A DNA stretch of 54,854 nt, taken from the NCBI GenBank assembly GCA_000687675.1, contig JHWS01000012.1, positions 1 through 54,854 of the forward strand, in the 5' to 3' direction. This document shows positions 8,407 to 17,281 of this stretch, in pieces; position 1 is the first letter of the stretch; every line of letters starts with the position of its first letter. Both the position numbers and the translations under genes were made by a program. The stretch comes from Lachnospiraceae bacterium NC2008 (lineage in GTDB: Bacteria > Bacillota > Clostridia > Lachnospirales > Lachnospiraceae). A model generated the notes under the pieces. It was not told the origin of the DNA, made no database searches, and worked only from the letters and a program-made list of their open reading frames with translations.

Positions 8407-9336
8407 ATGAAAGTTGTATATATGGGCACACCTGATTTTGCTGTAGGTCCACTTGAAAGTATTATTAATGCTGGACATGAAGTAGTACTTGTTGTTACTC
8501 AGCCAGACAGGGTTAGAGGTAGAAGTGGTAAGGTTAGCTATAGTCCTGTTAAGGAAGTAGCGCTTGCACATAATATTCCAGTATTTCAGCCAGAGAAGAT
8601 TAAGCAGGAAGAAGAAGTTAAGGAACTTGCAAAGTATCCTGCTGATATATTTGTTGTAGCAGCATTTGGCCAGATTCTTTCTAAAGAGATACTTGATATG
8701 CCAAGACTTGGCTGTGTTAATATTCACGCATCTCTTCTTCCAAAGTACAGGGGAGCAGCTCCAATACAGTGGTCTATTATAAATGGAGACGAGAAGAGTG
8801 GTGTTACTCTTATGAAGATGGACGTAGGTCTTGATACCGGCGATATCCTTATGCAGGAAGAGATAGTTCTTGATAAGAAGGAGACAGGTGAGAGTCTCTT
8901 TGATAAGCTTGCTAAGCTTGGATCTGATATGATTGTTAAGGCGCTTCCTATGATAGAAAAAGGAGAACTTACTCCTATCCCTCAAAATGATGAGGAATCT
9001 AACTATGCCAAGATGCTTACTAAGGACTACGGTGAGATAGACTTTGTTAAGTCGGCAACTACTATTGAAAGATTAATAAGAGGGCTTAATTCATGGCCAT
9101 CTACCTATACACACATTAATGGTAAAGTTCTTAAGATTTGGGATGCAGATGTTCTTCCATACCTTGGTAATGAGAAAACAGGAAGTATAATCGGGCTTAC
9201 TAAAGATTCTTTTACTGTAAAATGCGGTGAGGACGCTCTTAAAGTTAACGAGGTTCAGCTTGAAGGAAAGAAGCGTATGAAGGTAGAAGACTTCCTTAGA
9301 GGGTTTACAGTTAACGTAGGAGATACATTAAGCTAG
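8407..9336 (+). CDS. fmt: Methionyl-tRNA formyltransferase
   Basis: 309 residues. Transfers formyl from 10-formyl-THF to Met-tRNA(fMet). The N-terminal formyltransferase domain has NIHASLLPKYRGAAPIQW, with the catalytic Asn/His, and MDVGLDTGDIL with the catalytic Asp. The C-terminal tRNA-binding OB-like domain follows from about residue 205. The ATG comes immediately after the def stop. Confidence 0.97.
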   Translation: MKVVYMGTPDFAVGPLESIINAGHEVVLVVTQPDRVRGRSGKVSYSPVKEVALAHNIPVFQPEKIKQEEEVKELAKYPADIFVVAAFGQILSKEILDMPRLGCVNIHASLLPKYRGAAPIQWSIINGDEKSGVTLMKMDVGLDTGDILMQEEIVLDKKETGESLFDKLAKLGSDMIVKALPMIEKGELTPIPQNDEESNYAKMLTKDYGEIDFVKSATTIERLIRGLNSWPSTYTHINGKVLKIWDADVLPYLGNEKTGSIIGLTKDSFTVKCGEDALKVNEVQLEGKKRMKVEDFLRGFTVNVGDTLS

Positions 9337-9450
9337 TCTATTATAGAGCTTTCACATATTTAACACATAGTTGTTATATATTACTATTAACTTATGCAGA
9401 GAGCATACCATATAATGAACAGATGGTTGTTTTGAAAGGAGTTCTTAGAT

Positions 9451-10236
9451 ATGAATATGTATATGATGTTATCTAATATGGAAAGATACAGTGGCTATTA
9501 TGATTATGGCTACAGAAATAGAAGCACAGGTGTTGCTGATTGGGAAGTTATTCTTTATATTGCAATTATTATAGTTGCAATTATATCTATAATAGCTTCA
9601 ATAAGAGTAAAGTCAGTATTTAATAAATATAACCAGATACCTAGTATGTCAGGTTTTACTGGAGCAACAGCAGCTCAGAGAATACTTCAGTATGCAGGTG
9701 TTACTGGTGTACGTATAACTGTTACAGAGGGAACATTAACTGACCATTATGACCCAAGAGATAAGACACTTTACTTATCTAAACCTGTATTTTACGGTAA
9801 CTCAGTTGCAGCTATAGGTGTTGCAGCCCATGAATCAGGTCATGCTATGCAGCATGCTGAAGGATATGCTCCACTTCGTATAAGATCAGCTCTAGTACCA
9901 GCAGCTTCTATAGGTTCAAGATTCGGTATCTGGGTTGCTATTATAGGCTACTATATTGCACAGCGTATGGCAGGTAATGCACTTTGGCTTATGGACATAG
10001 GTATAATTATGTTTGGGGCAGCAGTTATCTTCCAGCTTGTTACACTTCCTGTAGAATTTGATGCTTCATTCAGGGCAGTAAGATACACTGCTTCACTTGG
10101 TGTACTTAGCCATGATGAGGAAAAGGGATGTAAGAAGGTACTTAGAGTAGCGGCTATGACTTATGTGGCAGCAGCTGCTGCAGCAACTCTTCAGTTAGTA
10201 AGACTTTTAGTAATGAAAAATAATTCAAGAAGGTAA
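9451..10236 (+). CDS. Zinc-dependent membrane metallopeptidase (YugP / Zn_peptidase_2 family)
   Basis: 261 residues. An N-terminal membrane helix (about 33-50) precedes a peptidase region with HESGHAMQH (HExxH zinc motif) near residue 127, followed by two or three further hydrophobic segments. Matches the YugP-type family common between fmt and rsmB in clostridia; substrate unknown. AAAGGAG lies 10 bp before the ATG. A TATAAT at 9411-9416 may give it its own promoter, but the -35 is weak. Its stop overlaps the rsmB start (TAATG). Confidence 0.85.
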   Translation: MNMYMMLSNMERYSGYYDYGYRNRSTGVADWEVILYIAIIIVAIISIIASIRVKSVFNKYNQIPSMSGFTGATAAQRILQYAGVTGVRITVTEGTLTDHYDPRDKTLYLSKPVFYGNSVAAIGVAAHESGHAMQHAEGYAPLRIRSALVPAASIGSRFGIWVAIIGYYIAQRMAGNALWLMDIGIIMFGAAVIFQLVTLPVEFDASFRAVRYTASLGVLSHDEEKGCKKVLRVAAMTYVAAAAAATLQLVRLLVMKNNSRR

Positions 10237-11591
10237 TGAGTAAAAAGGCTACACTATCAAGAAGAATAGTATTAGAAATATTGGAAAACACCCAGGGGTC
10301 AGGAGAAAAACTGGGTGTTTTTCTTCGTAGTGTCTTAAATAAGTATGACTATATTGATCCTAGGGATAAGGCATTTATCAAATATCTTACAGAAGGGGTG
10401 GTTTCCTACCAGATTAAACTTGATTATGTTATAGGTCAGTTTGCTAAGGTTAAGGGAAAGATGAAGCCTCTTATCAGACATATACTTAGGATGGGCATAT
10501 TCCAGATTATGTATATGGACAGTGTGCCAGATGAGGCAGCCTGTAACGAGTCAGTTAACCTTGCTGTAGACAGAGGTATGGGCCAACTAAGAGGCTTTGT
10601 TAATGGTGTTCTTAGAAATGTATCAAGAAATAAGGATAAGATAAACTGGCCAGATGATATGTCAGTTATATATTCATGTCCTAAGTGGATATGTGACATG
10701 ATAGTAAAGGAGTATGGCAAGGAAAAAGCAGATACCATACTTGCTTCTACTCTTAAGCCAGCGCCTATTAATATAAGGCTTAGGGAAAATCTTGATAATA
10801 AAACAAAAGAAGAAGTGATAAATGCTATAAAAGAGGCTGGACATAATCCAGTAAAACATCCATATCTCCCTTATGCATATACCTTGGAAAATGTTCCAGG
10901 TATGGAGAATGTACCAGGTTTTATGGAGGGATACATCACAGTTCAGGATGTAAGTTCACAGCTACTTGTAGAATGCGCTGGTATAAAAGAGGGCGACCAT
11001 ATTATAGATATGTGCGCTGCTCCTGGTGGAAAGTCAATCCATGCAGCAGATAAATGCGGTAGCAGTGGACATGTTGAGGCCAGAGACCTTACAGAATTCA
11101 AGACTGACCTAATAGAAGAGAACATAGAAAGAATGCAGGTAACCAATACCAGTGTTAAAGTATGGGATGGAACGGTAGAGGATAATAAAGCTATCGAATC
11201 TGCCGATATAGTAATATGTGACCTTCCTTGTTCTGGTATAGGAGTTATAGGAAGAAAAAATGATATAAAGTATAACATTAGCCCAGAGTCAGTTAAAGAA
11301 CTTGCCAGCTTGCAAAGAGCTATTCTTGATAACGCGGTAAAGTATCTTAAAAAGGGCGGAATACTTATGTATTCAACCTGTACTATAACTAAGAGCGAGA
11401 ATATAGATAATAGGAAATATATTATAGAAGAAAAGGGGCTTAAGCCTGTTTCCATAGAAGATAGTATAGCTAAAGCTCTTATAGAAGATGACCCTACGGC
11501 AGCAGCTACTATAAAAGAAGGCTACTTACAACTTCTTCCGGGACTGCACCGCTGCGATGGCTTCTTTATTTCAAAGTATATTAAACAATAA
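10236..11591 (+). CDS. rsmB: 16S rRNA (cytosine-967-C5)-methyltransferase RsmB
   Basis: 451 residues. An N-terminal NusB-like RNA-binding domain (about 1-135) is followed by a Rossmann methyltransferase domain. The SAM motif is DMCAAPGGKS near residue 258, and the two catalytic cysteines are in CDLPCSG and STCTITKSEN. It methylates C967 in 16S rRNA helix 31 in studied homologues. The ATG overlaps the peptidase stop by one base. An 11-bp terminator-like hairpin lies inside the first 30 codons (10285-10321). Confidence 0.95.
   Translation: MSKKATLSRRIVLEILENTQGSGEKLGVFLRSVLNKYDYIDPRDKAFIKYLTEGVVSYQIKLDYVIGQFAKVKGKMKPLIRHILRMGIFQIMYMDSVPDEAACNESVNLAVDRGMGQLRGFVNGVLRNVSRNKDKINWPDDMSVIYSCPKWICDMIVKEYGKEKADTILASTLKPAPINIRLRENLDNKTKEEVINAIKEAGHNPVKHPYLPYAYTLENVPGMENVPGFMEGYITVQDVSSQLLVECAGIKEGDHIIDMCAAPGGKSIHAADKCGSSGHVEARDLTEFKTDLIEENIERMQVTNTSVKVWDGTVEDNKAIESADIVICDLPCSGIGVIGRKNDIKYNISPESVKELASLQRAILDNAVKYLKKGGILMYSTCTITKSENIDNRKYIIEEKGLKPVSIEDSIAKALIEDDPTAAATIKEGYLQLLPGLHRCDGFFISKYIKQ
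10285..10322 (+). terminator. Terminator-like hairpin inside the rsmB coding region
   Basis: AAAACACCCAG (10285-10295) pairs perfectly with CTGGGTGTTTT (10311-10321) across a 15-nt loop, and the right arm ends in a run of five T. It lies about 17 codons into rsmB. It could attenuate downstream transcription or arise from codon choice; the structure is seen, termination is inferred. Confidence 0.45.
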
Positions 11592-11623
11592 CACTACAAT
11601 TAATTAGAAAGGAAGGAAGATAA

Positions 11624-12667
11624 TTGCCTTCTACATATGATAAAGACATACAATCATATAATTTTGAAGAATTAACCAGTCTTATAGAATCGCTTGGTGA
11701 AAAGAAGTTTAGAGCTAAGCAGATATATGAGTGGATACATGTAAAGCTTGTTTCATCATTTGATGAAATGACAAATCTGTCAGCTTCTTTTAGAGAAAAA
11801 CTTAAGGAAGACTATATTCTTTCTTTACCTGAAATAGTAAGATTCCAGGAATCTAAGGAAGATGGTACAAGAAAATATCTCTTTAAGCTCAGAGATGGCA
11901 ACATGGTAGAAACAGTTTTTATGCGTTACCACCATGGAAACAGTGTATGTATATCCAGCCAGGTAGGCTGTGCCATGGGGTGTAAGTTCTGCGCTTCAAC
12001 CTTAGATGGCCTTGAAAGAAGTCTTACACCATCAGAGATGCTTGGTCAGATATATCAGGTAATAAAGCATACTGGAGAAAGAGTATCTAATGTAGTTGTT
12101 ATGGGTATGGGGGAACCTCTTACTAATTATGACAATCTTGTCAGATTTATAGAACTTTTTACAGATGAACACGGACAGAATATATCGCAAAGAAACCTTA
12201 CAGTATCTACCTGCGGTATAGTTCCTAATATAATTAAGCTTGCAGATCTTAAGCTTCAGATTACTCTGGCTATATCTCTTCATGCCACAACTAATGATAA
12301 GAGAAAAGAGATTATGCCTGTAGCTAATACATATTCTCTTGATAAGCTTATGGATGCCTGTAAGTATTACTTTGATACAACAGGCCGTAGAATAACATTC
12401 GAATATGCATTAATAGGTGGAGTTAATGATACAGCAGAGGATGCAGCGGCTCTTGCTAGGCTTGCCGGACCACTGAGTGCCCACATAAATCTTATACCTG
12501 TTAATCCGGTAGTAGAAAGAGGCTTTACAGCCCCTGATATTAGTGCCACTATGGCATTTAAAAATAAACTTGAAAAAAAGCGAATAAATGTTACCATTAG
12601 AAGAGAAATGGGCCGGGACATCGATGGTGCCTGTGGCCAACTTAGACGCCGACATATAGGCGGGTAG
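11624..12667 (+). CDS. rlmN: Dual-specificity 23S rRNA/tRNA adenine-C2 methyltransferase RlmN
   Basis: 347 residues. A radical-SAM enzyme that methylates A2503 of 23S rRNA and A37 of some tRNAs. The 4Fe-4S ligating motif CAMGCKFC is near residue 114, with MGMGEPL following and the mechanistic C-terminal Cys in DIDGACGQLR. The start is TTG at 11624, placed 8-10 nt after GGAAGG; no better ATG exists in frame. It precedes stp/prkC as in many clostridia. Confidence 0.96.
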   Translation: MPSTYDKDIQSYNFEELTSLIESLGEKKFRAKQIYEWIHVKLVSSFDEMTNLSASFREKLKEDYILSLPEIVRFQESKEDGTRKYLFKLRDGNMVETVFMRYHHGNSVCISSQVGCAMGCKFCASTLDGLERSLTPSEMLGQIYQVIKHTGERVSNVVVMGMGEPLTNYDNLVRFIELFTDEHGQNISQRNLTVSTCGIVPNIIKLADLKLQITLAISLHATTNDKRKEIMPVANTYSLDKLMDACKYYFDTTGRRITFEYALIGGVNDTAEDAAALARLAGPLSAHINLIPVNPVVERGFTAPDISATMAFKNKLEKKRINVTIRREMGRDIDGACGQLRRRHIGG

Positions 12668-12675
12668 GAGGAAAC

Positions 12676-13410
12676 ATGTCAGTTACGTCTTATTCCATTA
12701 CGGATATAGGAAGGCAACGACAAATGAATCAGGATTACGTATTTACTTCAGAGATATCGGTAGGAACATTACCAAACCTCTTTATAGTAGCAGACGGTAT
12801 GGGTGGATACAAAGCCGGTGAGTACGCCTCAAAGTGTACAGTAGATACTATAGTGAATGAAGTAAGCTTTTCTAATGATGAGTCTCCTATACGTCTTCTT
12901 AGAAACGCAATTCAGAAAGCAAATTCTAAAATTCGCCAAAAATCCATGTCAGATGACAATTACAAAGGAATGGGAACCACACTTGTGGCTGGTACTTTTG
13001 ATGGGGAAATTCTGACTGTGGCCAATGTTGGAGATAGCAGACTCTACCTATATAATGGTAGCCTTAAGCAGATTACTACAGATCATTCTCTTGTTGAAGA
13101 GATGATTCGTATGGGTGAACTTGAGAGAGAGAGAGCCAGGACACATCCTGATAAGAATATCATCACCAGAGCAGTGGGAGTTGTAGAACAGGTTGATGTA
13201 GACTTCTTTGAGGTGGAAGACATATCTAATGGAGATATGATACTTCTATGTTCCGATGGCTTAACCAATATGGTTGAGGATAGTGAGATAAGTGAGATCC
13301 TTGGTATGAAGGGTTCGCTTGAAGATAAAGCAAGACTTTTAGTTCAGACTGCCAATGCCCACGGCGGCAAAGATAACATAGCCGTTGTACTTGCAGAGCT
13401 GTATATATAG
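12676..13410 (+). CDS. stp: PP2C-family Ser/Thr phosphatase (PrpC/Stp)
   Basis: 244 residues, the standard length of the bacterial PPM phosphatase paired with PrkC. Metal-binding motifs are VADGMGG near residue 38, GTTLVAG, NVGDSRLYL, LCSDGLTNMV and the closing GGKDNIAVVL. It reverses phosphorylation by the kinase encoded next (15 bp downstream). GGAGG lies just before the ATG. Confidence 0.96.
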   Translation: MSVTSYSITDIGRQRQMNQDYVFTSEISVGTLPNLFIVADGMGGYKAGEYASKCTVDTIVNEVSFSNDESPIRLLRNAIQKANSKIRQKSMSDDNYKGMGTTLVAGTFDGEILTVANVGDSRLYLYNGSLKQITTDHSLVEEMIRMGELERERARTHPDKNIITRAVGVVEQVDVDFFEVEDISNGDMILLCSDGLTNMVEDSEISEILGMKGSLEDKARLLVQTANAHGGKDNIAVVLAELYI

Positions 13411-13425
13411 ACGAGGGAGAGATTA

Positions 13426-15543
13426 ATGATTAAGGTAGGAATGATGATAGCTGAGCGCTATGAAATCATAGAAAAAATTGGTACAGGTGGCATGAGCGAT
13501 GTTTATCGTGCTAAAGACCATAAGCTCAACAGATTTGTTGCTGTAAAGGTACTTAAGCAAGAATTCTCTGAGAATACTGATTTTGTATCTAAGTTTAGAA
13601 CAGAAGCCCAGGCTGCTGCTGGTCTTATGCACCCTAATATCGTTAATGTATACGACGTAGGAGAGGAAAGTGGCTTCCACTACATAGTTATGGAACTTGT
13701 GGAAGGTATCACTCTTAAGAAGTATATTGAAAAGAAGGCCAGACTATCAGTTAAGGAAGCTGTAAGTATAGCTATCCAGGTTGGTATGGGTATTGAATCA
13801 GCCCACAACAACCATATTATTCATAGAGATATTAAGCCTCAGAATATAATCATTAGTAAGGAAGGAAAGGTTAAGGTTACAGACTTTGGTATTGCCAAGG
13901 CTGCAACAAGTAACACTATTACTTCCAATGTAATGGGATCAGTACATTATACTTCTCCTGAACAGGTTAGAGGTGGCTTCTCAGATGAAAAGTCTGATAT
14001 CTATTCACTTGGTATTACTTTATTTGAAATGCTTACAGGCCGCGTGCCATTTAACGGTGATACAACTGTAGCAGTAGCTATTAAGCATATTCAGGAGCCT
14101 ATGCCTTCTCCAAGAGAATTCGTTCCTGAGATACCTATCAGTGTTGAACAGATTACACTTAAGTGTACACAGAAAAGTCCTGACAAGCGTTATCAGTCAG
14201 CACCAGAACTTATCGAAGACCTTAAGAGATCACTTATAAGTCCTGATGAGGATTTTGTAAAGATAGATGACAGCCCAGCAAGTGGTGCAACTAAGACGTT
14301 CTCTAATGAAGAACTTGCTTCTATAAAGAGCCGTTCTCATAAGAGAGATCAGTTTGAGGCATCTATGGCTACAGGCAAGATGAAGGGTGCAAGCCAGAAG
14401 GTTGCCCCAGAGGATAAGGCTCAGTATGAAGAGCCAGCTTATGAAGAAACTTATGATGATCAGTATGAAGATGATTATCAGGAAGAAGAACAGTATCAGG
14501 ATGACTACCAGTATGAAGAAGAATATAAGGAAGCTCCTAGACCTAAGAAGCAGTCTTCTTCAAAGTCATCATCTAAGAATAGAAGTCAGAGTAGACCTGC
14601 TTCAAAGAGTAGTAGCTCTAGCCGCTCGCCAAAGAAGAAGTCGAGCAAGGAAGATGATTATGATCCAAAGGTAGAAGCAATTACAACTATCCTTGTTGTT
14701 ATTGCAGCAGTAATCATCGGTTGTATTATGCTTGTTGTTGCTGTTAAAGCACTTGGCATAAATTTTGATTTCTTTGGTTCTAAGCCAAAGTCAAATGCAA
14801 CAACATCTCAGGATGCTGTAAGTGATAATGGCTCTGGTCAGCAAGGTCAGGCACAAGGGTATCAGTCAGGTACAGTAACAGTTCCATCTGTTATAGGTAT
14901 AGGTAAGGCTGAAGCTGTAGCTCAGATTGAAGGCTCTGCACTTAAGGTTGAATATGAATATGCTAATTCAGATTCAGTTGAAAAGGATAAGATTATAAAC
15001 CAGAAGCCTGAAGCAGGTGCTAAGGTTGCTATAGATACAACTGTTGTTATTACTATAAGTATTGGTGAGCAGATAGAGCAGATTGATATGCCAGATCTTT
15101 CAGGACTTACAAAGGATCAGGTTAAGGAAGCTCTTAGCGTAGCTGGTTTTACTATTGAAGATAGTAACTTCACAGAAGAATATAGTGATTCAGTAGACGA
15201 GGGTAAGGTAATTAGCCAGAAGCCAACTAAGGGTATGAAGGTTAATACAAGCTCTGATGTATCTATTGTACTCAGTAAGGGTATGGAGCCTGGAACATTT
15301 GCACTTTCAAATTATACTGTCAATGCTCCTGGAGATTACACTGCTGGTACAGCTGCTAACATTACTCTTATAGGTAAAGATGGTTCTAATCAGGGAAGTA
15401 TAGATACAACACTTCCTTATACAGTTAATAAAGGTGGTATGTATATGATTCCATCAGGAACACTTGTAGTAACTTATACAAGTACAGATGGTTCACCTAA
15501 GACCACTAATATTCCTGTTAACTTTACTAGGGAAGCTGAGTAA
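13426..15543 (+). CDS. prkC: PASTA-domain Ser/Thr kinase PrkC/StkP type
   Basis: 705 residues. Kinase domain about 12-270: IGTGGMSDVYRA, ATP-binding Lys in VAVKVL (near 41), HRDIKPQN, DFGIAKA. A juxtamembrane stretch rich in Tyr/Glu/Asp/Gln and then Ser/Lys/Arg (about 330-415) precedes one membrane helix (about 420-443). Outside are two clear PASTA repeats (about 485-550 and 553-620), then a roughly 80-residue tail that looks like an extra beta-sandwich, not a third PASTA. PrkC senses muropeptides or lipid II and controls cell-wall growth, division or spore germination in relatives. Two PASTAs is fewer than the three or four common in the family. Confidence 0.95.
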   Translation: MIKVGMMIAERYEIIEKIGTGGMSDVYRAKDHKLNRFVAVKVLKQEFSENTDFVSKFRTEAQAAAGLMHPNIVNVYDVGEESGFHYIVMELVEGITLKKYIEKKARLSVKEAVSIAIQVGMGIESAHNNHIIHRDIKPQNIIISKEGKVKVTDFGIAKAATSNTITSNVMGSVHYTSPEQVRGGFSDEKSDIYSLGITLFEMLTGRVPFNGDTTVAVAIKHIQEPMPSPREFVPEIPISVEQITLKCTQKSPDKRYQSAPELIEDLKRSLISPDEDFVKIDDSPASGATKTFSNEELASIKSRSHKRDQFEASMATGKMKGASQKVAPEDKAQYEEPAYEETYDDQYEDDYQEEEQYQDDYQYEEEYKEAPRPKKQSSSKSSSKNRSQSRPASKSSSSSRSPKKKSSKEDDYDPKVEAITTILVVIAAVIIGCIMLVVAVKALGINFDFFGSKPKSNATTSQDAVSDNGSGQQGQAQGYQSGTVTVPSVIGIGKAEAVAQIEGSALKVEYEYANSDSVEKDKIINQKPEAGAKVAIDTTVVITISIGEQIEQIDMPDLSGLTKDQVKEALSVAGFTIEDSNFTEEYSDSVDEGKVISQKPTKGMKVNTSSDVSIVLSKGMEPGTFALSNYTVNAPGDYTAGTAANITLIGKDGSNQGSIDTTLPYTVNKGGMYMIPSGTLVVTYTSTDGSPKTTNIPVNFTREAE

Positions 15544-15545
15544 GT

Positions 15546-16424
15546 ATGCAGGGAAGAATTGTTAAAGGCATCGCAGGATTCTACTATGTAGATGTTAAAG
15601 AAACAGGTATAGTAGAGTGCCATGCTGTAGGCAAATTTAGAAAAGATAAAGAGAAGCCACTTGTAGGAGACAAGGTGGAGCTTGAGATAACTGATGCAAA
15701 GAATCTTATTGGTAGCATCACTGGTATATTGCCAAGAAAATCTATGTTATACAGGCCTGAGGTAGCAAATGTATCTCAGGCACTTGTTGTTTTTGCATAT
15801 TCAAGTCCAGACCCTAATCTGGGGCTCTTAGACAAATTCCTCATTATGCTTAAAAATCATAATATCGAATGTGGTCTTTGCTTTAATAAGAATGATATTG
15901 CATCAGATAAGATTAAAGAAGAGATGGCAGAGGCGTATAAAAACAGCGGAGCTAAGATATTTTCTCTTAGCGCTCTTAATAATGACCTTGACCAAATTCG
16001 AGAATTTATAAAGGGAAAGATCACTGTGCTTGCAGGACCTAGCGGCGTTGGTAAGTCAACTTTAATTAACAACCTGTGCCCAGAAGCAAACATGGAAACA
16101 GGAGATATATCAAAGAAACTTGCAAGAGGTAAACATACAACAAGGCATTCCCAGCTTTTTAAGGTAGATGAAGATACCTATATTATGGATACTCCTGGAT
16201 TTACTTCTTTTGAACTTCTAGGAGATATAGATAAGGATAACCTTAAGGCATTTTATCCGGAGTTTTATCCTTATGAGGGAGGCTGCAGATTTGATCCTTG
16301 TTCACACACCCATGAACCATCATGCAGTGTTAAGGAAGCAGTAGAAGAGGGCAGCATAAGCCGTATTAGATATAATGGCTATCTGGCTTTATATAAAGAA
16401 TTACAGGATAGGAGAAAGTATTAA
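15546..16424 (+). CDS. rsgA: Ribosome small-subunit-dependent GTPase RsgA (CpgA)
   Basis: 292 residues. A circularly permuted GTPase in late 30S maturation. It has an N-terminal OB fold (about 1-70), G4 FNKND, G1 GPSGVGKST and G3 DTPGF in permuted order, then a Cys/His zinc motif (CRFDPCSHTHEPSC) near the C-terminus. Starts 2 bp after the prkC stop; in Bacillus CpgA is a PrkC substrate, so the linkage is functionally sensible. Its last base is the first base of rpe. Confidence 0.96.
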   Translation: MQGRIVKGIAGFYYVDVKETGIVECHAVGKFRKDKEKPLVGDKVELEITDAKNLIGSITGILPRKSMLYRPEVANVSQALVVFAYSSPDPNLGLLDKFLIMLKNHNIECGLCFNKNDIASDKIKEEMAEAYKNSGAKIFSLSALNNDLDQIREFIKGKITVLAGPSGVGKSTLINNLCPEANMETGDISKKLARGKHTTRHSQLFKVDEDTYIMDTPGFTSFELLGDIDKDNLKAFYPEFYPYEGGCRFDPCSHTHEPSCSVKEAVEEGSISRIRYNGYLALYKELQDRRKY

Positions 16425-17074
16425 TGTATCATTTTTCACCATCAATTTTATCAGCTGATTTTATGGAACTTGGAGATGCCATAGAGGCTACTACAAAAGG
16501 AGGCAGTGACTATCTTCATTTTGATGTTATGGATGGAATCTTTGTTCCTTCTATTTCATTTGGTATGCCAGTTCTAAAGTGCGTTAGAGCTAAAACTAAT
16601 TTATTCCTTGATGTACATCTTATGATTACCAAACCAGAAAGATATATTAAGGAGTTTGCAGAGTCAGGAGCTGATCTAATTACCTTCCATGTGGAAGCTA
16701 CAGATGATATTGCTGGAACTATAGATCTTATAAGAAAGTTTGACTGCAAGGTAGGACTTGCGATTAACCCTGAAACAGATGCCAAGGCTATTAAGCCTTA
16801 TCTTAAAGATATTGATATGGCTCTTGTTATGACAGTTCATCCTGGATTTGGTGGTCAGTCATATATTGAAGAATGTACCGCAAAGATAAAGCAGGTAAGC
16901 GACTGGATAAAGGAAGAGAACCTTGACTGCGACCTTGAAGTTGATGGTGGAGTTAAGCTTGATAATCTTGATAAGGTATTAAGTAATGGCGCCAATGTTA
17001 TAGTTGCAGGTAGTGCAGTTTTCAAGGGAGATATAGAAGGTAATACATCAGAATTTGTAAAGAAAATGCTGTAG
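16424..17074 (+). CDS. rpe: Ribulose-phosphate 3-epimerase
   Basis: 216 residues, a TIM barrel interconverting ribulose 5-phosphate and xylulose 5-phosphate. Signature stretches are SPSILSADF, FDVMDGIFVPSISFG, DVHLMI, MTVHPGFGGQ and EVDGGVKLDN with metal-binding His/Asp residues in place. It overlaps rsgA by one base. In many firmicutes thiN follows; here a terminator and a chemoreceptor follow instead. Confidence 0.97.
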   Translation: MYHFSPSILSADFMELGDAIEATTKGGSDYLHFDVMDGIFVPSISFGMPVLKCVRAKTNLFLDVHLMITKPERYIKEFAESGADLITFHVEATDDIAGTIDLIRKFDCKVGLAINPETDAKAIKPYLKDIDMALVMTVHPGFGGQSYIEECTAKIKQVSDWIKEENLDCDLEVDGGVKLDNLDKVLSNGANVIVAGSAVFKGDIEGNTSEFVKKML

Positions 17075-17104
17075 GGCATACATAAAATAGAACAATTTTA
17101 CTGT

Positions 17105-17152
17105 AAAAAAGGTTATAAGTCCTTATTTAATAAGGGTTTGTAGCCTTTTCTT
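17105..17152 (+). terminator. Terminator of the recJ-rpe run
   Basis: Nested hairpin: outer AAAAGG/CCTTTT (17107-17112 with 17144-17149) and inner perfect CCTTATT/AATAAGG (17121-17127 with 17129-17135), followed by a T-rich stretch. Positioned 30 bp after the rpe stop. Confidence 0.8.
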
Positions 17153-17281
17153 ATTTAACGGTAAGTATTATGCACAATATACAAAAACTTTTAAAAATAT
17201 TAAAAATAATAGTACAAAAATACAAATTATATAGTATAATGTTATCTATATTATTACAGAAATGTATTTGGAGGTGGGAGA

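Noticed and set aside
8371-8985. A 204-codon minus-strand frame across def and fmt
   Set aside because: Composition rich in Lys/Asn/Cys/Ile without any domain, fully overlapped by two certain genes.
14387-14674. A 95-codon plus-strand frame inside prkC
   Set aside because: Out-of-frame reading of the acidic/Ser-Lys low-complexity linker of the kinase.
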